From Algoriphagus sp. CAU 1675 (GTDB lineage Bacteria > Bacteroidota > Bacteroidia > Cytophagales > Cyclobacteriaceae), in the NCBI RefSeq assembly GCF_029222925.1, contig NZ_JARHUI010000006.1, positions 1-64,000 on the forward strand: DNA of 64,000 nt. The letters are read 5' to 3'. Positions 37,501-45,579 of the stretch are shown one piece after another; position 1 is the first letter of the stretch, and the number at the start of each line of letters is the position of its first letter. Made by a program: the position numbers and the translations under genes. The notes below the pieces were generated by a model, which ran no database searches, had not been told where the DNA came from, and saw only the letters and a program-made list of their open reading frames with translations.

Positions 37501-38858
37501 GCTTTGGCGTCAGGCTTGTCGTTGTAGTAGGTGTTGTTGGCAGCGAAATACTTCACATCGTATTTTCTGGCCAGTTCGAGCAGAACCTCGTTGACTTTTT
37601 CTTCTTCTGGGATGCCGTGGCGGTTGAGTTCCACATAAAAATCCTCTCCAAACTGCTCTTTCCACCAGACAAAGGCTTCTTCAGCCTGGGTTTCTCCCAC
37701 ATTCAGGATCAGGTAGGGGATTTCCCCCCATAGTCCTCCTGTTGTGGCAATCAGGTCCGATTTGTATTGGACCAAGAGTTCCTTATCAATACGGGGTACG
37801 TAGTAAAACCCTTCAATATTGGCGTAGGATGCCAGTTTGGCCAAATTGTGATAGCCGTTTTTATTTTTGGCAATGAGGACGGTTTGAAAACCATCGTCTT
37901 TGTTGGCTTTGTTTTTTCTGTCACGGCAAAGGTTGAACTCACAGCCCAAAATCGGTTTGATTTCTTTGGCCATGGCTTCTTTGACAAAGTGAAAAGCCCC
38001 CATCATATTTCCATGGTCTGTCATGGCTATGGCCGGCATTCCAAAGGACTTGGCTCGGGCGATCAGCGTGGGGATTTCTGAGGTCGCCTGCAATACAGAA
38101 TACTGGGTGTGCACATGAAGGTGGGTGAACGGGACATCCACCAAATCTGAAATATCTGCCTTTCCTGCTTGTTTGAGGATTTCCTTAGCAGCGGCCTTCT
38201 GGCTGTCCTTTGCTTGGGCAAAGTTGGCTTCCGCAAGCTTGGGAGCTTCATAAATCACCTCAGTGATTCCGATGCCCTCTTCCGGGCTTTGCACACCCTG
38301 AGTGATCAATCCGAAGAAACAGCGTGCCGTTGCATCCACGTCATAGGCAGCATCGTGGGCATCTCCGAAGCCTTGACCGAAAAGCTTCTGGTGTAGTTCA
38401 GTCAGCGTAGGCCATTTGAATTTTCCTCCCTTGCCTCCGGGAATGGCGCAGAAATCCGTGGAAATATCCTTGGTGTCCAGTCGGTTGGCGTTGAGGGGCA
38501 TCCCCAACTCTGCACGTAGAAATTCGGAACCGACTACATTGATGTCAAACTCAATATTATGCCCTACAAGATGCTTGGCTTCAGCAACGTCTTTTTCGAA
38601 AATGGCCAGGATTTCCTGAAGCACATGTCCTTCTGCCAAGGCCCTTTTGGTGGAGATCCCGTGGACTTTTTCGGCATTGTAGGGGATGGTAAAGCCTTCC
38701 GGCTTGATGATGTAATTGTGATTCGAGAGAAGCTTACCCTTGGCATCATGGAGTTGCCAGGCCAGCTGTACCAATCGGGGCCAGTTGTCCACATCGGACA
38801 TGGGGGCATTGTAATCTCTGGGTAAACCCGTAGTCTCGGTATCAAATATGATGTACAT
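34572..38858 (-). CDS. dnaE: DNA polymerase III alpha subunit with N-terminal proofreading exonuclease
   Basis: Replicative polymerase, 1428 residues, about 250 more than E. coli DnaE because of an N-terminal DnaQ-like exonuclease. ExoI is DTETTG with Asp6/Glu8, ExoII is HNIEFD with Asp105, and ExoIII is HDAAYD with His168/Asp173. A linker (about 185-240) leads to the PHP domain starting FTHLHVHTQYSVL. The polymerase core has GPGRGSAAGSAV and the catalytic PDIDIDFDDEGR, followed by the helix-hairpin-helix region and a C-terminal OB domain (IRLAGSVSSFAHRTTKNGKPFGTLTLED). The exonuclease precedes the PHP domain rather than being inserted in it, so it is not PolC. A GCCCT/AGGGC hairpin lies 15-35 bases before the ATG. 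Confidence 0.95.
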   Translation of the reverse strand: MYIIFDTETTGLPRDYNAPMSDVDNWPRLVQLAWQLHDAKGKLLSNHNYIIKPEGFTIPYNAEKVHGISTKRALAEGHVLQEILAIFEKDVAEAKHLVGHNIEFDINVVGSEFLRAELGMPLNANRLDTKDISTDFCAIPGGKGGKFKWPTLTELHQKLFGQGFGDAHDAAYDVDATARCFFGLITQGVQSPEEGIGITEVIYEAPKLAEANFAQAKDSQKAAAKEILKQAGKADISDLVDVPFTHLHVHTQYSVLQATSEIPTLIARAKSFGMPAIAMTDHGNMMGAFHFVKEAMAKEIKPILGCEFNLCRDRKNKANKDDGFQTVLIAKNKNGYHNLAKLASYANIEGFYYVPRIDKELLVQYKSDLIATTGGLWGEIPYLILNVGETQAEEAFVWWKEQFGEDFYVELNRHGIPEEEKVNEVLLELARKYDVKYFAANNTYYNDKPDAKAHDILLCVKDGELVEKPKKYIGKRGREFRYGFPNEEFYIKSPEEMKKLFADLPEAIECTQEIVDKIEAYKLAREVLLPKFDIPEEFKHPEDDVDGGKRGENAYLRHLTYEGAKKRYKEITPEIQERLDFELATIEKTGYPGYFLIVQDFTGAARQMGVSVGPGRGSAAGSAVAYCIGITNVDPIEYDLLFERFLNPDRVSLPDIDIDFDDEGRGRVIDYVIKKYGSNQVAQIITYGTMAAKSAIRDTARVLNLPLSEAGRLANLVPDLKLKTLFELSKNRPALSDKLKGQAELIQKAEELLRIAQGQDELAKTVNQATILEGSVRNTGIHACGVIITPDDITNFVPVALAKDSDMVCTQFDNSVVESAGLLKMDFLGLKTLTLIKDACKIVKERHGIDLDPDSFPIDDEKTYELFQRGETVGIFQYESTGMQKYMRELKPTVFADLIAMNALYRPGPLAYIPSFIKRKHGTEPITYDLDDMKEYLEETYGITVYQEQVMLLSQKLAGFTKGEADVLRKAMGKKQKDVLDKMKPKFVEQAVAKGHDAKKLEKIWTDWEAFASYAFNKSHSTCYAWVAYQTAYLKAHYPAEYLASVLSNNMNDITQVTFFMEECKRMGIPVLGPDVNESKNGFTVNTAGEIRFGMAAIKGAGSSAVDAIIEEREKNGPYKNIFDFAKRVNSKALNKKTMEALAMAGGFDCFKEHHRRQYLEAPENDVTLIEKAVKYAQKVQQEEESAQVSLFGGGSGSMSIPMPTVAAMEPFSQLQQLNIEKEVVGLYISGHPLDQYKLEIESFTNTALPDLNDLESLKSKKDIRLAGSVSSFAHRTTKNGKPFGTLTLEDYQGGFTFFLFGDDYVKFKEYFMTGWFLFITGSVGQKKWDENSLEFKVNSIMLLSEVRGKMVKGLRVNIDLDDLSYDLMEKLEGITSKYKGDAKLYFDVVDRKENITLELFSKKFSIDPSAEMIQELKEIPEIVYKIV

Positions 38859-39011
38859 GTTTTTTCGGAAAATGAGCCCTTAATTTAGGGCATTCAGATG
38901 AAGCAAAAAACCGATTGGCGGGAATTGTCAGACAAGATTTTGTAAATGTCTATTACTCTTGGTTTTTTGCTTGAATAGGATTGATTCTCAATCAAATGAA
39001 GTAATTCAAAT

Positions 39012-39034
39012 TAAGGATTTACTGCAAATCCTTA
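39012..39034 (-). other. hairpin between rsmG and dnaE
   Basis: A perfect 9-bp inverted repeat (TAAGGATTT/AAATCCTTA) with a 5-base loop lies 49 bases after the rsmG stop. On the minus strand it is followed by ATTTGAATT, too poor in T for a convincing terminator, though it may separate the two transcripts. Confidence 0.4.
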
Positions 39035-39082
39035 TTTAGAAATGTTTAGCGATAAATTTCCGTAAGGAAACAGAAATTCTGC

Positions 39083-39727
39083 TTAACGCTTGTCCTCCCA
39101 AGGCATGTAGACCACCTTTTTGGTGTCAAAAAAATCCTCCTTGAAATAGTCTTCAAGATGATAAACGACGTAAGACTTGCCTGTTTCTTCCATTTCCTCA
39201 TCCACATCTCCACCTTTTAGGTACAAAATGCCATTCGGGAATTCATTGAAGTCTTCCTTTTTGATTTTTCCTTTGACCCAAGGGTAAAAGTTGATCATGC
39301 GGGTCACGGCCCGGCTGATTACAAAGTCATATTTTCGTACAAGCTCTTCAGCCCGGCATTGTTGGGCCTCTACATTGCTAAGTTTAAGTTGCTTGGCCAC
39401 ATCTTTGACCACAGTGATTTTCTTGCCTATGCTGTCCACCAAGTGAAAATGGGTTTCTGGAAAAAGGATGGCTAGAGGGATTCCCGGAAACCCTCCTCCT
39501 GTCCCAATGTCCAAAACTTTGGTCCCGGGCTGAAATCCCATCACCTTGGCAATACCCAATGAATGCAGAACATGACGGATATAAAACTGGTCCATGTCCT
39601 TTCGGCTGATCACATTGATCTTGGAGTTCCAGTCGGTATAAAGATCCTGTAGCCGATCAAATTGCTCGATTTGCTTTTCGCTCAGCTTGGGAAAGTAGGA
39701 TAGGATTAGGGCAGTGCCGGAATTCAT
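39083..39727 (-). CDS. rsmG: 16S rRNA (guanine527-N7)-methyltransferase
   Basis: A 214-residue SAM-dependent methyltransferase of the GidB family. Motif I is VLDIGTGGGFPGIPLAILFPE; FHLVDSIGKKI and DFVISRAVTRM are the other conserved blocks, and the N-terminal LYTDWNSKINVISRKDMDQFYIRHVLHSL is diagnostic. Its ATG overlaps the TGA of the upstream sigma-factor gene by one base, which indicates translational coupling. Confidence 0.95.
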   Translation of the reverse strand: MNSGTALILSYFPKLSEKQIEQFDRLQDLYTDWNSKINVISRKDMDQFYIRHVLHSLGIAKVMGFQPGTKVLDIGTGGGFPGIPLAILFPETHFHLVDSIGKKITVVKDVAKQLKLSNVEAQQCRAEELVRKYDFVISRAVTRMINFYPWVKGKIKKEDFNEFPNGILYLKGGDVDEEMEETGKSYVVYHLEDYFKEDFFDTKKVVYMPWEDKR

Positions 39728-40338
39728 CAGATGTGTTTTTCTTTACCGGAGGCAATTTCGTACAATAGCTCCCTGGAGCGGTGAAGTTGGGCTTTGACCG
39801 TGCCTAAGGGTTTGTCCAGTTCCTGTGCAATTTCCTCATAGGACAATTCGTCAAAATAGCGGAGTTGAACCAGCTTTCGGTATTTGGCCGGGAGCTTGTC
39901 CACAAATACCCGTACCATTTCCTTACGCTGGGATTTGATGAAGACATCCTGTGGATTGTCGTCATCGTCTTCCACATCAATGTTTACGGAATTGCCACTG
40001 TCATCCGATAGGGTGTTGTTTAAGCTCATGGTTTTAAGCTTTTTCTTTCGGATAAAGTCAATAGTATTGTTAGTGGCAATTCGGAAAAGCCAGGTCGAAA
40101 AGGTATAATCTTTTTTGAAGCGGTGTAGGTTTTTAAAGGCCTTGGCAAAAGCCTCCATAGTCAGATCCTCTGCATCATCTGCATCCCGGATCATTTTCAG
40201 GATCATGAAATAAACGGCCTTTTTGTACCGCTTCATGAGCGTGGCATAGGCTTGCTGATCTTTTTCTTCTACGGCCTGATCAATCAGATCGAAATCCTCA
40301 AGTGCCTTGTTAGAAAAACCTCTTTCGTTTATTTCCAT
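39727..40338 (-). CDS. ECF-type RNA polymerase sigma factor
   Basis: A 203-residue sigma-70 family protein. Region 2 reads AYATLMKRYKKAVYFMILKMIRDADDAEDLTMEAFAKAFKNL...FSTWLFRIATNNTIDFIRK, and region 4 reads LPAKYRKLVQLRYFDELSYEEIAQELDKPLGTVKAQLHRSRELL. The linker is acidic (DVEDDDDN). The ATG at 40338 (MEINERGF) is preferred to one 42 bases upstream; either way it overlaps the glycosyltransferase stop. No anti-sigma factor is adjacent, so it may belong to the constitutively active or growth-related ECF types. Target promoters are unknown. Confidence 0.9.
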   Translation of the reverse strand: MEINERGFSNKALEDFDLIDQAVEEKDQQAYATLMKRYKKAVYFMILKMIRDADDAEDLTMEAFAKAFKNLHRFKKDYTFSTWLFRIATNNTIDFIRKKKLKTMSLNNTLSDDSGNSVNIDVEDDDDNPQDVFIKSQRKEMVRVFVDKLPAKYRKLVQLRYFDELSYEEIAQELDKPLGTVKAQLHRSRELLYEIASGKEKHI

Positions 40339-41468
40339 TGAATTGTTTTTGCCTGGTAGGATATAAGTCCTAAAATCCAAAAATATCCTAAGTACAGAAA
40401 ATCATTGACCAGAATAGTTGCAGGGAAGCCTGAACCTTGGATTTTTTTGCTCGCCTTGGAGGCAATACCCCAAAGTAGCAAAGACCTTACGAGAATAATA
40501 CCGAAAACAATCAGAAAATGTTCCCAGTTCTGCTCAAGTCCCAAATATATCAACAATCCTATGCCTCCAATCCAAAAAAGGGCATGAGATATGGCGTATA
40601 GCCCAATCTTTTGTTTATCTCCTGACCGATAGTGCTTTCCTACGCTCAGGTGCCGTTTTTTCTGGATGAAATAATCTTTCCAGTTTTCCTTGGGAATGGA
40701 TTCGGTGGTAGCTTCCGGGTCTATGACCAATTCTGCATTTTTCCCGTTTGCATAAAGATTGACAAAAAGATCATCATCTCCACCCTCGATTTGCCAAAGG
40801 CCTTTAAATGCCTTAGCATCCATGAAAAAACTTCTTCTATAGCACAAATTTCTGCCTATTCCCATGAATGGGGACTTCCATAAACCAAATGAGATGTAGA
40901 AAAGGCCCGTCAAAAGAGTTTCAAACTGCATCCATTTATTGAGAAATCCGGTTTTGATCTGGTAGCCCGAATAGCCAATGGAAAAGGTTTTTTTTCTTTC
41001 CCGTACCGGTAGGGTCATTTTACGGATCCATTGGTCACTTGCAGGCATACAGTCTGCGTCGGTCAGGAGGATCACATCGTTTTTTGCCACTTTGATCCCA
41101 AGTGTCAGCGCATATTTTTTTGAAGTGACATGGGAAGGGGTATATTTCACGGTGACAGACCGCAAGCGGGGATAAACCGCCATCATTTCCTGAAGGTAGC
41201 GCTCGGTTCGGTCTGTACTTCTGTCATTGACGATTAATACGTCATATTTTGGGTAATCCTGCTCAAAAAGTTTGGGTATAAGCGTTTTGAGATTTCGAAA
41301 TTCATTATGGGCTGCCACCAATACGGTCACGCCTTCCTCGTTCATGGAGGAGGATGCGCCGGAAGCGGAGGACTTAAACAGGGCGGTACGCCCGAAAATC
41401 AGCAAGAGGTAAATGATCTGGATGATTAAGCCGATTCCGAATAGAAACCAAAGTAAAAAAAGGCCCAT
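40329..41468 (-). CDS. membrane-bound family 2 glycosyltransferase
   Basis: A 379-residue protein with an N-terminal membrane helix (LFLLWFLFGIGLIIQIIYLLLIF), a GT-A domain (VTVLVAAHNEFRNLKTLIPKL, YDVLIVNDRSTDRTERYL, DVILLTDADCMPASDQWI with a DxD metal motif, IEGGDDDLFVNLYA) and two or three C-terminal helices. The sugar and acceptor are unknown. An upstream in-frame ATG at 41513 was rejected because a -7 element (41486-41493) lies between the two. It overlaps the sigma-factor gene by 10 bases, heading a GT-sigma-rsmG operon. Confidence 0.88.
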   Translation of the reverse strand: MGLFLLWFLFGIGLIIQIIYLLLIFGRTALFKSSASGASSSMNEEGVTVLVAAHNEFRNLKTLIPKLFEQDYPKYDVLIVNDRSTDRTERYLQEMMAVYPRLRSVTVKYTPSHVTSKKYALTLGIKVAKNDVILLTDADCMPASDQWIRKMTLPVRERKKTFSIGYSGYQIKTGFLNKWMQFETLLTGLFYISFGLWKSPFMGIGRNLCYRRSFFMDAKAFKGLWQIEGGDDDLFVNLYANGKNAELVIDPEATTESIPKENWKDYFIQKKRHLSVGKHYRSGDKQKIGLYAISHALFWIGGIGLLIYLGLEQNWEHFLIVFGIILVRSLLLWGIASKASKKIQGSGFPATILVNDFLYLGYFWILGLISYQAKTIQWK

Positions 41469-41485
41469 AGGTCGAATTTGCAGGG

Positions 41486-41493
41486 CAAATATA
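41486..41493 (-). promoter_or_regulatory. putative glycosyltransferase-sigma-rsmG promoter -7 element
   Basis: On the minus strand TATATTTG matches TAnnTTTG and lies 17 bases upstream of the ATG at 41468. Only a weak -33 (AATG, 17 bases upstream) accompanies it. It favours the shorter start of the glycosyltransferase. Confidence 0.5.
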
Positions 41494-41528
41494 AAATCAA
41501 TTTCAGCATTCATTTAAGAATAAGTGGA

Positions 41529-41536
41529 TATTTTTG
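41529..41536 (+). promoter_or_regulatory. putative tgt promoter -7 element
   Basis: TATTTTTG followed by C matches TAnnTTTG 54 bases before the tgt ATG, back to back with the leftward glycosyltransferase -7 element. No TTTG at proper spacing was seen. Confidence 0.4.
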
Positions 41537-41590
41537 CAGGCTGAATACAGTAATTTGTACAGGCAGTTCAGAGCCCTGAAAACCCAATAG

Positions 41591-42721
41591 ATGAAGTTTA
41601 CTTTACAGCATTCTGATCCCCAGTCCAAAGCCCGTGTAGGCTTGGTAGAAACAGACCATGGAACGATTCAAACACCTATTTTCATGCCGGTTGGTACAGC
41701 CGGAAGTGTCAAGGCTGTTCACCAGAGGGAACTCAAAGAAGATATCCATGCACAGATTATTCTGGGCAATACCTACCACTTGTATCTTCGTCCAGGTCTG
41801 GATGTGTTGGAAAAAGCAGGAGGGCTCCACAAATTCAATGGATGGGATAAACCTATTCTAACAGATAGTGGCGGATATCAGGTTTTTTCTCTTTCAGGAA
41901 CCCGTAAAATCCAGGAGGAGGGGGTGATGTTTAAATCCCATATCGACGGATCCAAGCATCATTTCACCCCTGAAAATGTCATGGACATTCAGCGAACCAT
42001 AGGTGCTGATATCATTATGGCTTTTGACGAGTGTACTCCCTATCCCTGTGAATATGGCTATGCCCGCAAATCCATGGATATGACTCACCGCTGGCTGGAC
42101 CGCTGCATTGATCGATTTGACAGTACGGAAGGGAAGTACGGTTATTCCCAAACTCTTTTTCCAATTGTTCAAGGATCTGTATATAAAGACTTGAGAAGGC
42201 AAAGTGCTGAATTCATAGCTTCGAGAGAAAGAGAAGGGAATGCGATTGGAGGCCTTTCTGTGGGAGAACCTGCAGAGATGATGTATGAGATGACCGAGCT
42301 GGTGACGGATATTCTTCCATCGGACAAGCCCCGGTATCTGATGGGTGTAGGTACACCTGCGAATATTCTGGAGTGTATTGCCTTGGGAGTAGATATGTTT
42401 GATTGTGTGATGCCGACAAGAAATGCCCGGAATGGAATGCTGTTCACTTCAGAAGGAATCATCAATATCCGAAATGAAAAATGGAAGGATGATTTCTCAG
42501 CGATTGACCCGGCTATCGGAAATTACGTGAGTACTTTCTATTCAAAAGCGTATCTTCGACACCTGACTGTTTCCAAGGAAATCCTGGCAGCCCAAATTGC
42601 AAGCATTCATAATCTTGCTTTTTACCTTTGGTTGGTTGGGCAGGCAAGAGAGCATATCCTTGCAGGGGACTTTGCCGTTTGGAAAGATCAAATGGTTAAA
42701 AAAGTGAGCACCAGACTCTGA
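41591..42721 (+). CDS. tgt: queuine/preQ1 tRNA-ribosyltransferase lacking the zinc-site cysteines
   Basis: Exchanges guanine-34 for preQ1 in GUN-anticodon tRNAs. The 376-residue protein keeps the catalytic parts: TDSGGYQVFSL with the general Asp, FDECTPYPC, GLSVGEP, and the nucleophile region FDCVMPTRNARNGMLFT. The C-terminal zinc motif CxCxxC, expected before SRAYLRHL, reads DPAIGNYVSTFYSKAYLRHL here. All three cysteines are therefore replaced, although the fourth ligand His in IHNL remains. lptF/G follows after one base, so they are co-transcribed. Confidence 0.94.
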   Translation: MKFTLQHSDPQSKARVGLVETDHGTIQTPIFMPVGTAGSVKAVHQRELKEDIHAQIILGNTYHLYLRPGLDVLEKAGGLHKFNGWDKPILTDSGGYQVFSLSGTRKIQEEGVMFKSHIDGSKHHFTPENVMDIQRTIGADIIMAFDECTPYPCEYGYARKSMDMTHRWLDRCIDRFDSTEGKYGYSQTLFPIVQGSVYKDLRRQSAEFIASREREGNAIGGLSVGEPAEMMYEMTELVTDILPSDKPRYLMGVGTPANILECIALGVDMFDCVMPTRNARNGMLFTSEGIINIRNEKWKDDFSAIDPAIGNYVSTFYSKAYLRHLTVSKEILAAQIASIHNLAFYLWLVGQAREHILAGDFAVWKDQMVKKVSTRL

Positions 42722-42722
42722 T

Positions 42723-43796
42723 ATGAAGTTACTAGACAAGCTAATCATCAAGGATTTTCTCAAGACCTACTTTTTTGTGGTGGTCTTGTTGATTCTTGTT
42801 GTCTTGGTTTTGGACTTCACCGAAAAGAACGATAAATACATCTCCAATCAGGTGCCCGCAGGGGAAATTCTCCGCTATATGGGGAATTATGGGCTGTATC
42901 TCAATAATCTTCTGACCCCAATTACGGTTTTTATTTCTGTCATTTTTATCACTTCCAAAATGGCAGGGAGGACTGAGATTGTTGCAATTCTGAGTAGCGG
43001 GGTTAGTTTTTTGCGTTTGTTGGTCCCTTTTTTAGTTGGTGCGGCGATGATTGGGACAATCAGTTTTTACCTCAACGGATGGGTGCTCCCGACTGCTACG
43101 GAAAACATGACGGTCTTTAAGTTGCTCTATTTGGAAAAAGGAGCCCCTTCGAGTGAGCAAAATATTCATATTAAGGTTGGGGAAAATAGCTATGCTTATT
43201 TGAACCGCTTTTACAAAACCGGAAATACAGGCTACAGTTTTACACTTGAAACTATAAAGGATGGGGAGCTTTTGGCCAAAATCTCCTCGGACCGAATTGA
43301 ATGGGATACAGCGAAAAATGCCTGGACACTCAGGAATTGGAGGCTTCGCGAGATCAAGGATAGGGTAGAAACCTATAGTGTAGGGGAAAGTTTGGATACC
43401 GTTCTGTCCATTGTCCCGGATGATTTTGGGGTTCCGAACAATCACCATGAAACTTTAAAACTGCCTCAGCTCAGCCGGCAAATCGAAATTTTGGAAGACC
43501 GGGGAGCCGATAATGTCAGCTATTATAAGATCGAGCGCTACGTACGGTTTATGTCCCCATTTGCCGCATTGATCCTGACTTTCATAGGAGTGATCATGTC
43601 TGCTAGAAAAACGAGAGGAGGATCTGGCTTTCAGATTGCAATGGGATTTTTGCTTGCCTTCTTGTACATCCTTCTGTTTTTGCTTTCCAGAACTTTTGCT
43701 GAAACTGGATCGGATCATCCGATTTTGGCAGTTTGGATGCCCAATATAGTGTTCGCCCTGACAGGCCTGATCCTTTATAAAACCGTCCCAAGATAA
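42723..43796 (+). CDS. LptF/LptG-family permease of the LPS export system
   Basis: A 357-residue inner-membrane protein with three helices on each side of a periplasmic beta-jellyroll domain (about residues 115-265), the LptF/LptG (YjgP/YjgQ) layout. The start KLLDKLIIKDFLKTYFFVVVLLILVVLVLDF and the first coupling region KMAGRTEIVAILSSGVSFLRLLVPFL are typical. It would work with LptB and an LptF/G partner encoded elsewhere. It lies 1 base after tgt and ends directly at the ATG of the next gene. Confidence 0.92.
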   Translation: MKLLDKLIIKDFLKTYFFVVVLLILVVLVLDFTEKNDKYISNQVPAGEILRYMGNYGLYLNNLLTPITVFISVIFITSKMAGRTEIVAILSSGVSFLRLLVPFLVGAAMIGTISFYLNGWVLPTATENMTVFKLLYLEKGAPSSEQNIHIKVGENSYAYLNRFYKTGNTGYSFTLETIKDGELLAKISSDRIEWDTAKNAWTLRNWRLREIKDRVETYSVGESLDTVLSIVPDDFGVPNNHHETLKLPQLSRQIEILEDRGADNVSYYKIERYVRFMSPFAALILTFIGVIMSARKTRGGSGFQIAMGFLLAFLYILLFLLSRTFAETGSDHPILAVWMPNIVFALTGLILYKTVPR

Positions 43797-44708
43797 ATGC
43801 AAGGTTCTATCAAAGACTATCTCATGCTGCACATGATTGTGCTGATTTGGGGATTCACAGCCATTCTGGGTTTGTTGATTAGCCTTCCTGCCCTGGAGCT
43901 TGTGTTTTACAGGACTCTGATTGCTTCTTTTGGAGTTGCTTTATTGTTCTGGTGGAAAAAGAAGCCCATGTTGATCCCTACCTCAGAGATGGTAAAGGTG
44001 GTAGGGACAGGTTTCCTGATTGCATTGCACTGGATTCTGTTTTTTTGGTCGGCCAGGGTTTCAACTGCTTCGGTTTGTCTAGCAGGGATGGCGACCACCT
44101 CGTTGTGGACGGCATTCGTAGAGCCTTTTTTCAACCGAAGCAAAATCAAATGGTATGAAGTGGCGCTTGGTTTCCTGGTTATCTCAGGTCTTTTGGTGAT
44201 TTTCAAATTCGAAACCGGTTATTGGCTGGGACTTGCCATGGCACTGGCATCGGCATTCTTGGCTGCTTGCTTCTCTGTGATCAATGGACGCTTGACACAA
44301 AGACATAATCCCTACACCATAACTTTCTATGAAATGGCAGGGGCTTGTTTATTCACTCTGCTTTTCATGCCAGTATATAGTGTATATCTCACCGATGGTG
44401 CTGGAGTGCAGTGGGTTTGGCAGGGGCTGGATTGGCTTTGGTTGCTGATTTTGGGAGGGGTTTGCACCGTTTATGCCTTTTCTGTTTCTGTAGAATTGAT
44501 GAAGCGTCTTTCTGTTTTTTCCATCAATCTGACCATCAATCTGGAGCCAGTGTATGGAATTGTACTGGCTGTTTTGGTTTTCGGGGAAAAGGAAAAAATG
44601 ACCCAGGAGTTTTATCTGGGAACTCTGATTATTCTGGTTTCGGTATTGATCTATCCGGTTCTCAACTTTTTGAATAAAAGAAGAAAGGCAATAAGGACTA
44701 TTCAATAA
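43797..44708 (+). CDS. EamA/DMT-family transporter
   Basis: A 303-residue membrane protein with ten predicted helices arranged as two EamA repeats. Typical segments are LIWGFTAILGLLISLPALELVFYRTLIAS, ASVCLAGMATTSLWTAFVEPFF and VFSINLTINLEPVYGIVLAVLVFGE. Members export amino acids, nucleotide derivatives or other metabolites; the substrate is unknown. The ATG follows the lptF/G stop with no gap, so tgt-lptF/G-eamA is one operon. Confidence 0.9.
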   Translation: MQGSIKDYLMLHMIVLIWGFTAILGLLISLPALELVFYRTLIASFGVALLFWWKKKPMLIPTSEMVKVVGTGFLIALHWILFFWSARVSTASVCLAGMATTSLWTAFVEPFFNRSKIKWYEVALGFLVISGLLVIFKFETGYWLGLAMALASAFLAACFSVINGRLTQRHNPYTITFYEMAGACLFTLLFMPVYSVYLTDGAGVQWVWQGLDWLWLLILGGVCTVYAFSVSVELMKRLSVFSINLTINLEPVYGIVLAVLVFGEKEKMTQEFYLGTLIILVSVLIYPVLNFLNKRRKAIRTIQ

Positions 44709-44742
44709 TTAATCTGATAAGAATATCCTATAACTAGGAGAG

Positions 44743-45552
44743 TTACAGTTCAGATTGGAACACAAAAAACTTTTCATCCCAGGGCATTTCATGTGGTTTT
44801 TTGTCAAAAAGACCAAACATGCTCGATCCTGACCCGGACATTGCAGCATAGTAAGCTCCCATCTCATAAAGTTTACTTTTGATCTCTGCCAGTTCTGGAT
44901 GGTTTTGGAAAATGCTGGGCTCAAAATCATTGACCAATTCACTTTTCCATCTTTTTCGGTCAGCCAATACTTCCTTTAAATCAACTTTTGGAGGAGCAGG
45001 AGTGATACCCGCATAGGCTTCCTTGGTTCCGATATGTATTCCCGGATTGATCAGTACCAGGAAATCTCCTTTGAGGGAAAGGTCTATGGGTTCCAAAATT
45101 TCCCCTCTTCCTTTGGCGATTTTTGGAGTGTTTTCTATGAAAAAGGGACAATCGCTGCCAAGTTGGGCAGCATACTCTTCCAGGAAAAAATCATCCAAAA
45201 TCAGGTCATAAAGGTTATTCATCAGTTTGAGAGCAAAAGCTCCGTCCGCAGATCCTCCGCCAAGCCCGGCTCCCATAGGGATGTTTTTATGCAGGTGGAT
45301 TTGGAGATTGGGAAGGCCCGGAAAATCTTTCTTTAGGATGTTCTGGGCTTTCAGGATCAGGTTGTCTTTGGGGTCTCCGGGGATGGGGAGTCCTGTAGAG
45401 CTCCAACTTTGCTTTTTGGGATCCAAGATCATTTCCAAAGCATCGTAAAGAGGAATGGGAACCATGCAGGTTTCTATTTCATGGTAACCATCCTTCCGTT
45501 TTGCAGTGATGTGTAGGCCAAGATTAATTTTCGCGTTGGGAAAAGTGATCAT
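44743..45552 (-). CDS. ispE: 4-diphosphocytidyl-2-C-methyl-D-erythritol kinase
   Basis: MEP-pathway GHMP kinase that phosphorylates CDP-methylerythritol. Its 269 residues include FPNAKINLGLHITAKRKDGYHEIET at the N-terminus, the ATP-binding loop IPMGAGLGGGSADGAFALK, LGSDCPFF and the third GHMP motif AAMSGSGSSMFGLF. It is monocistronic and divergent from the ilv operon; a TAATTTTG -7 element lies 20 bases upstream of its ATG. Confidence 0.95.
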   Translation of the reverse strand: MITFPNAKINLGLHITAKRKDGYHEIETCMVPIPLYDALEMILDPKKQSWSSTGLPIPGDPKDNLILKAQNILKKDFPGLPNLQIHLHKNIPMGAGLGGGSADGAFALKLMNNLYDLILDDFFLEEYAAQLGSDCPFFIENTPKIAKGRGEILEPIDLSLKGDFLVLINPGIHIGTKEAYAGITPAPPKVDLKEVLADRKRWKSELVNDFEPSIFQNHPELAEIKSKLYEMGAYYAAMSGSGSSMFGLFDKKPHEMPWDEKFFVFQSEL

Positions 45553-45571
45553 AATGGAGCGGTGCTTTGGA

Positions 45572-45579
45572 CAAAATTA
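45572..45579 (-). promoter_or_regulatory. putative ispE promoter -7 element
   Basis: On the minus strand TAATTTTG matches TAnnTTTG and lies 20 bases before the ispE ATG. No TTTG at normal spacing was found. Confidence 0.45.

Noticed and set aside
41469..41513. 15-residue N-terminal extension of the glycosyltransferase
   Set aside because: A -7 promoter element lies between the upstream ATG and the one at 41468, so the longer form would not be fully transcribed.
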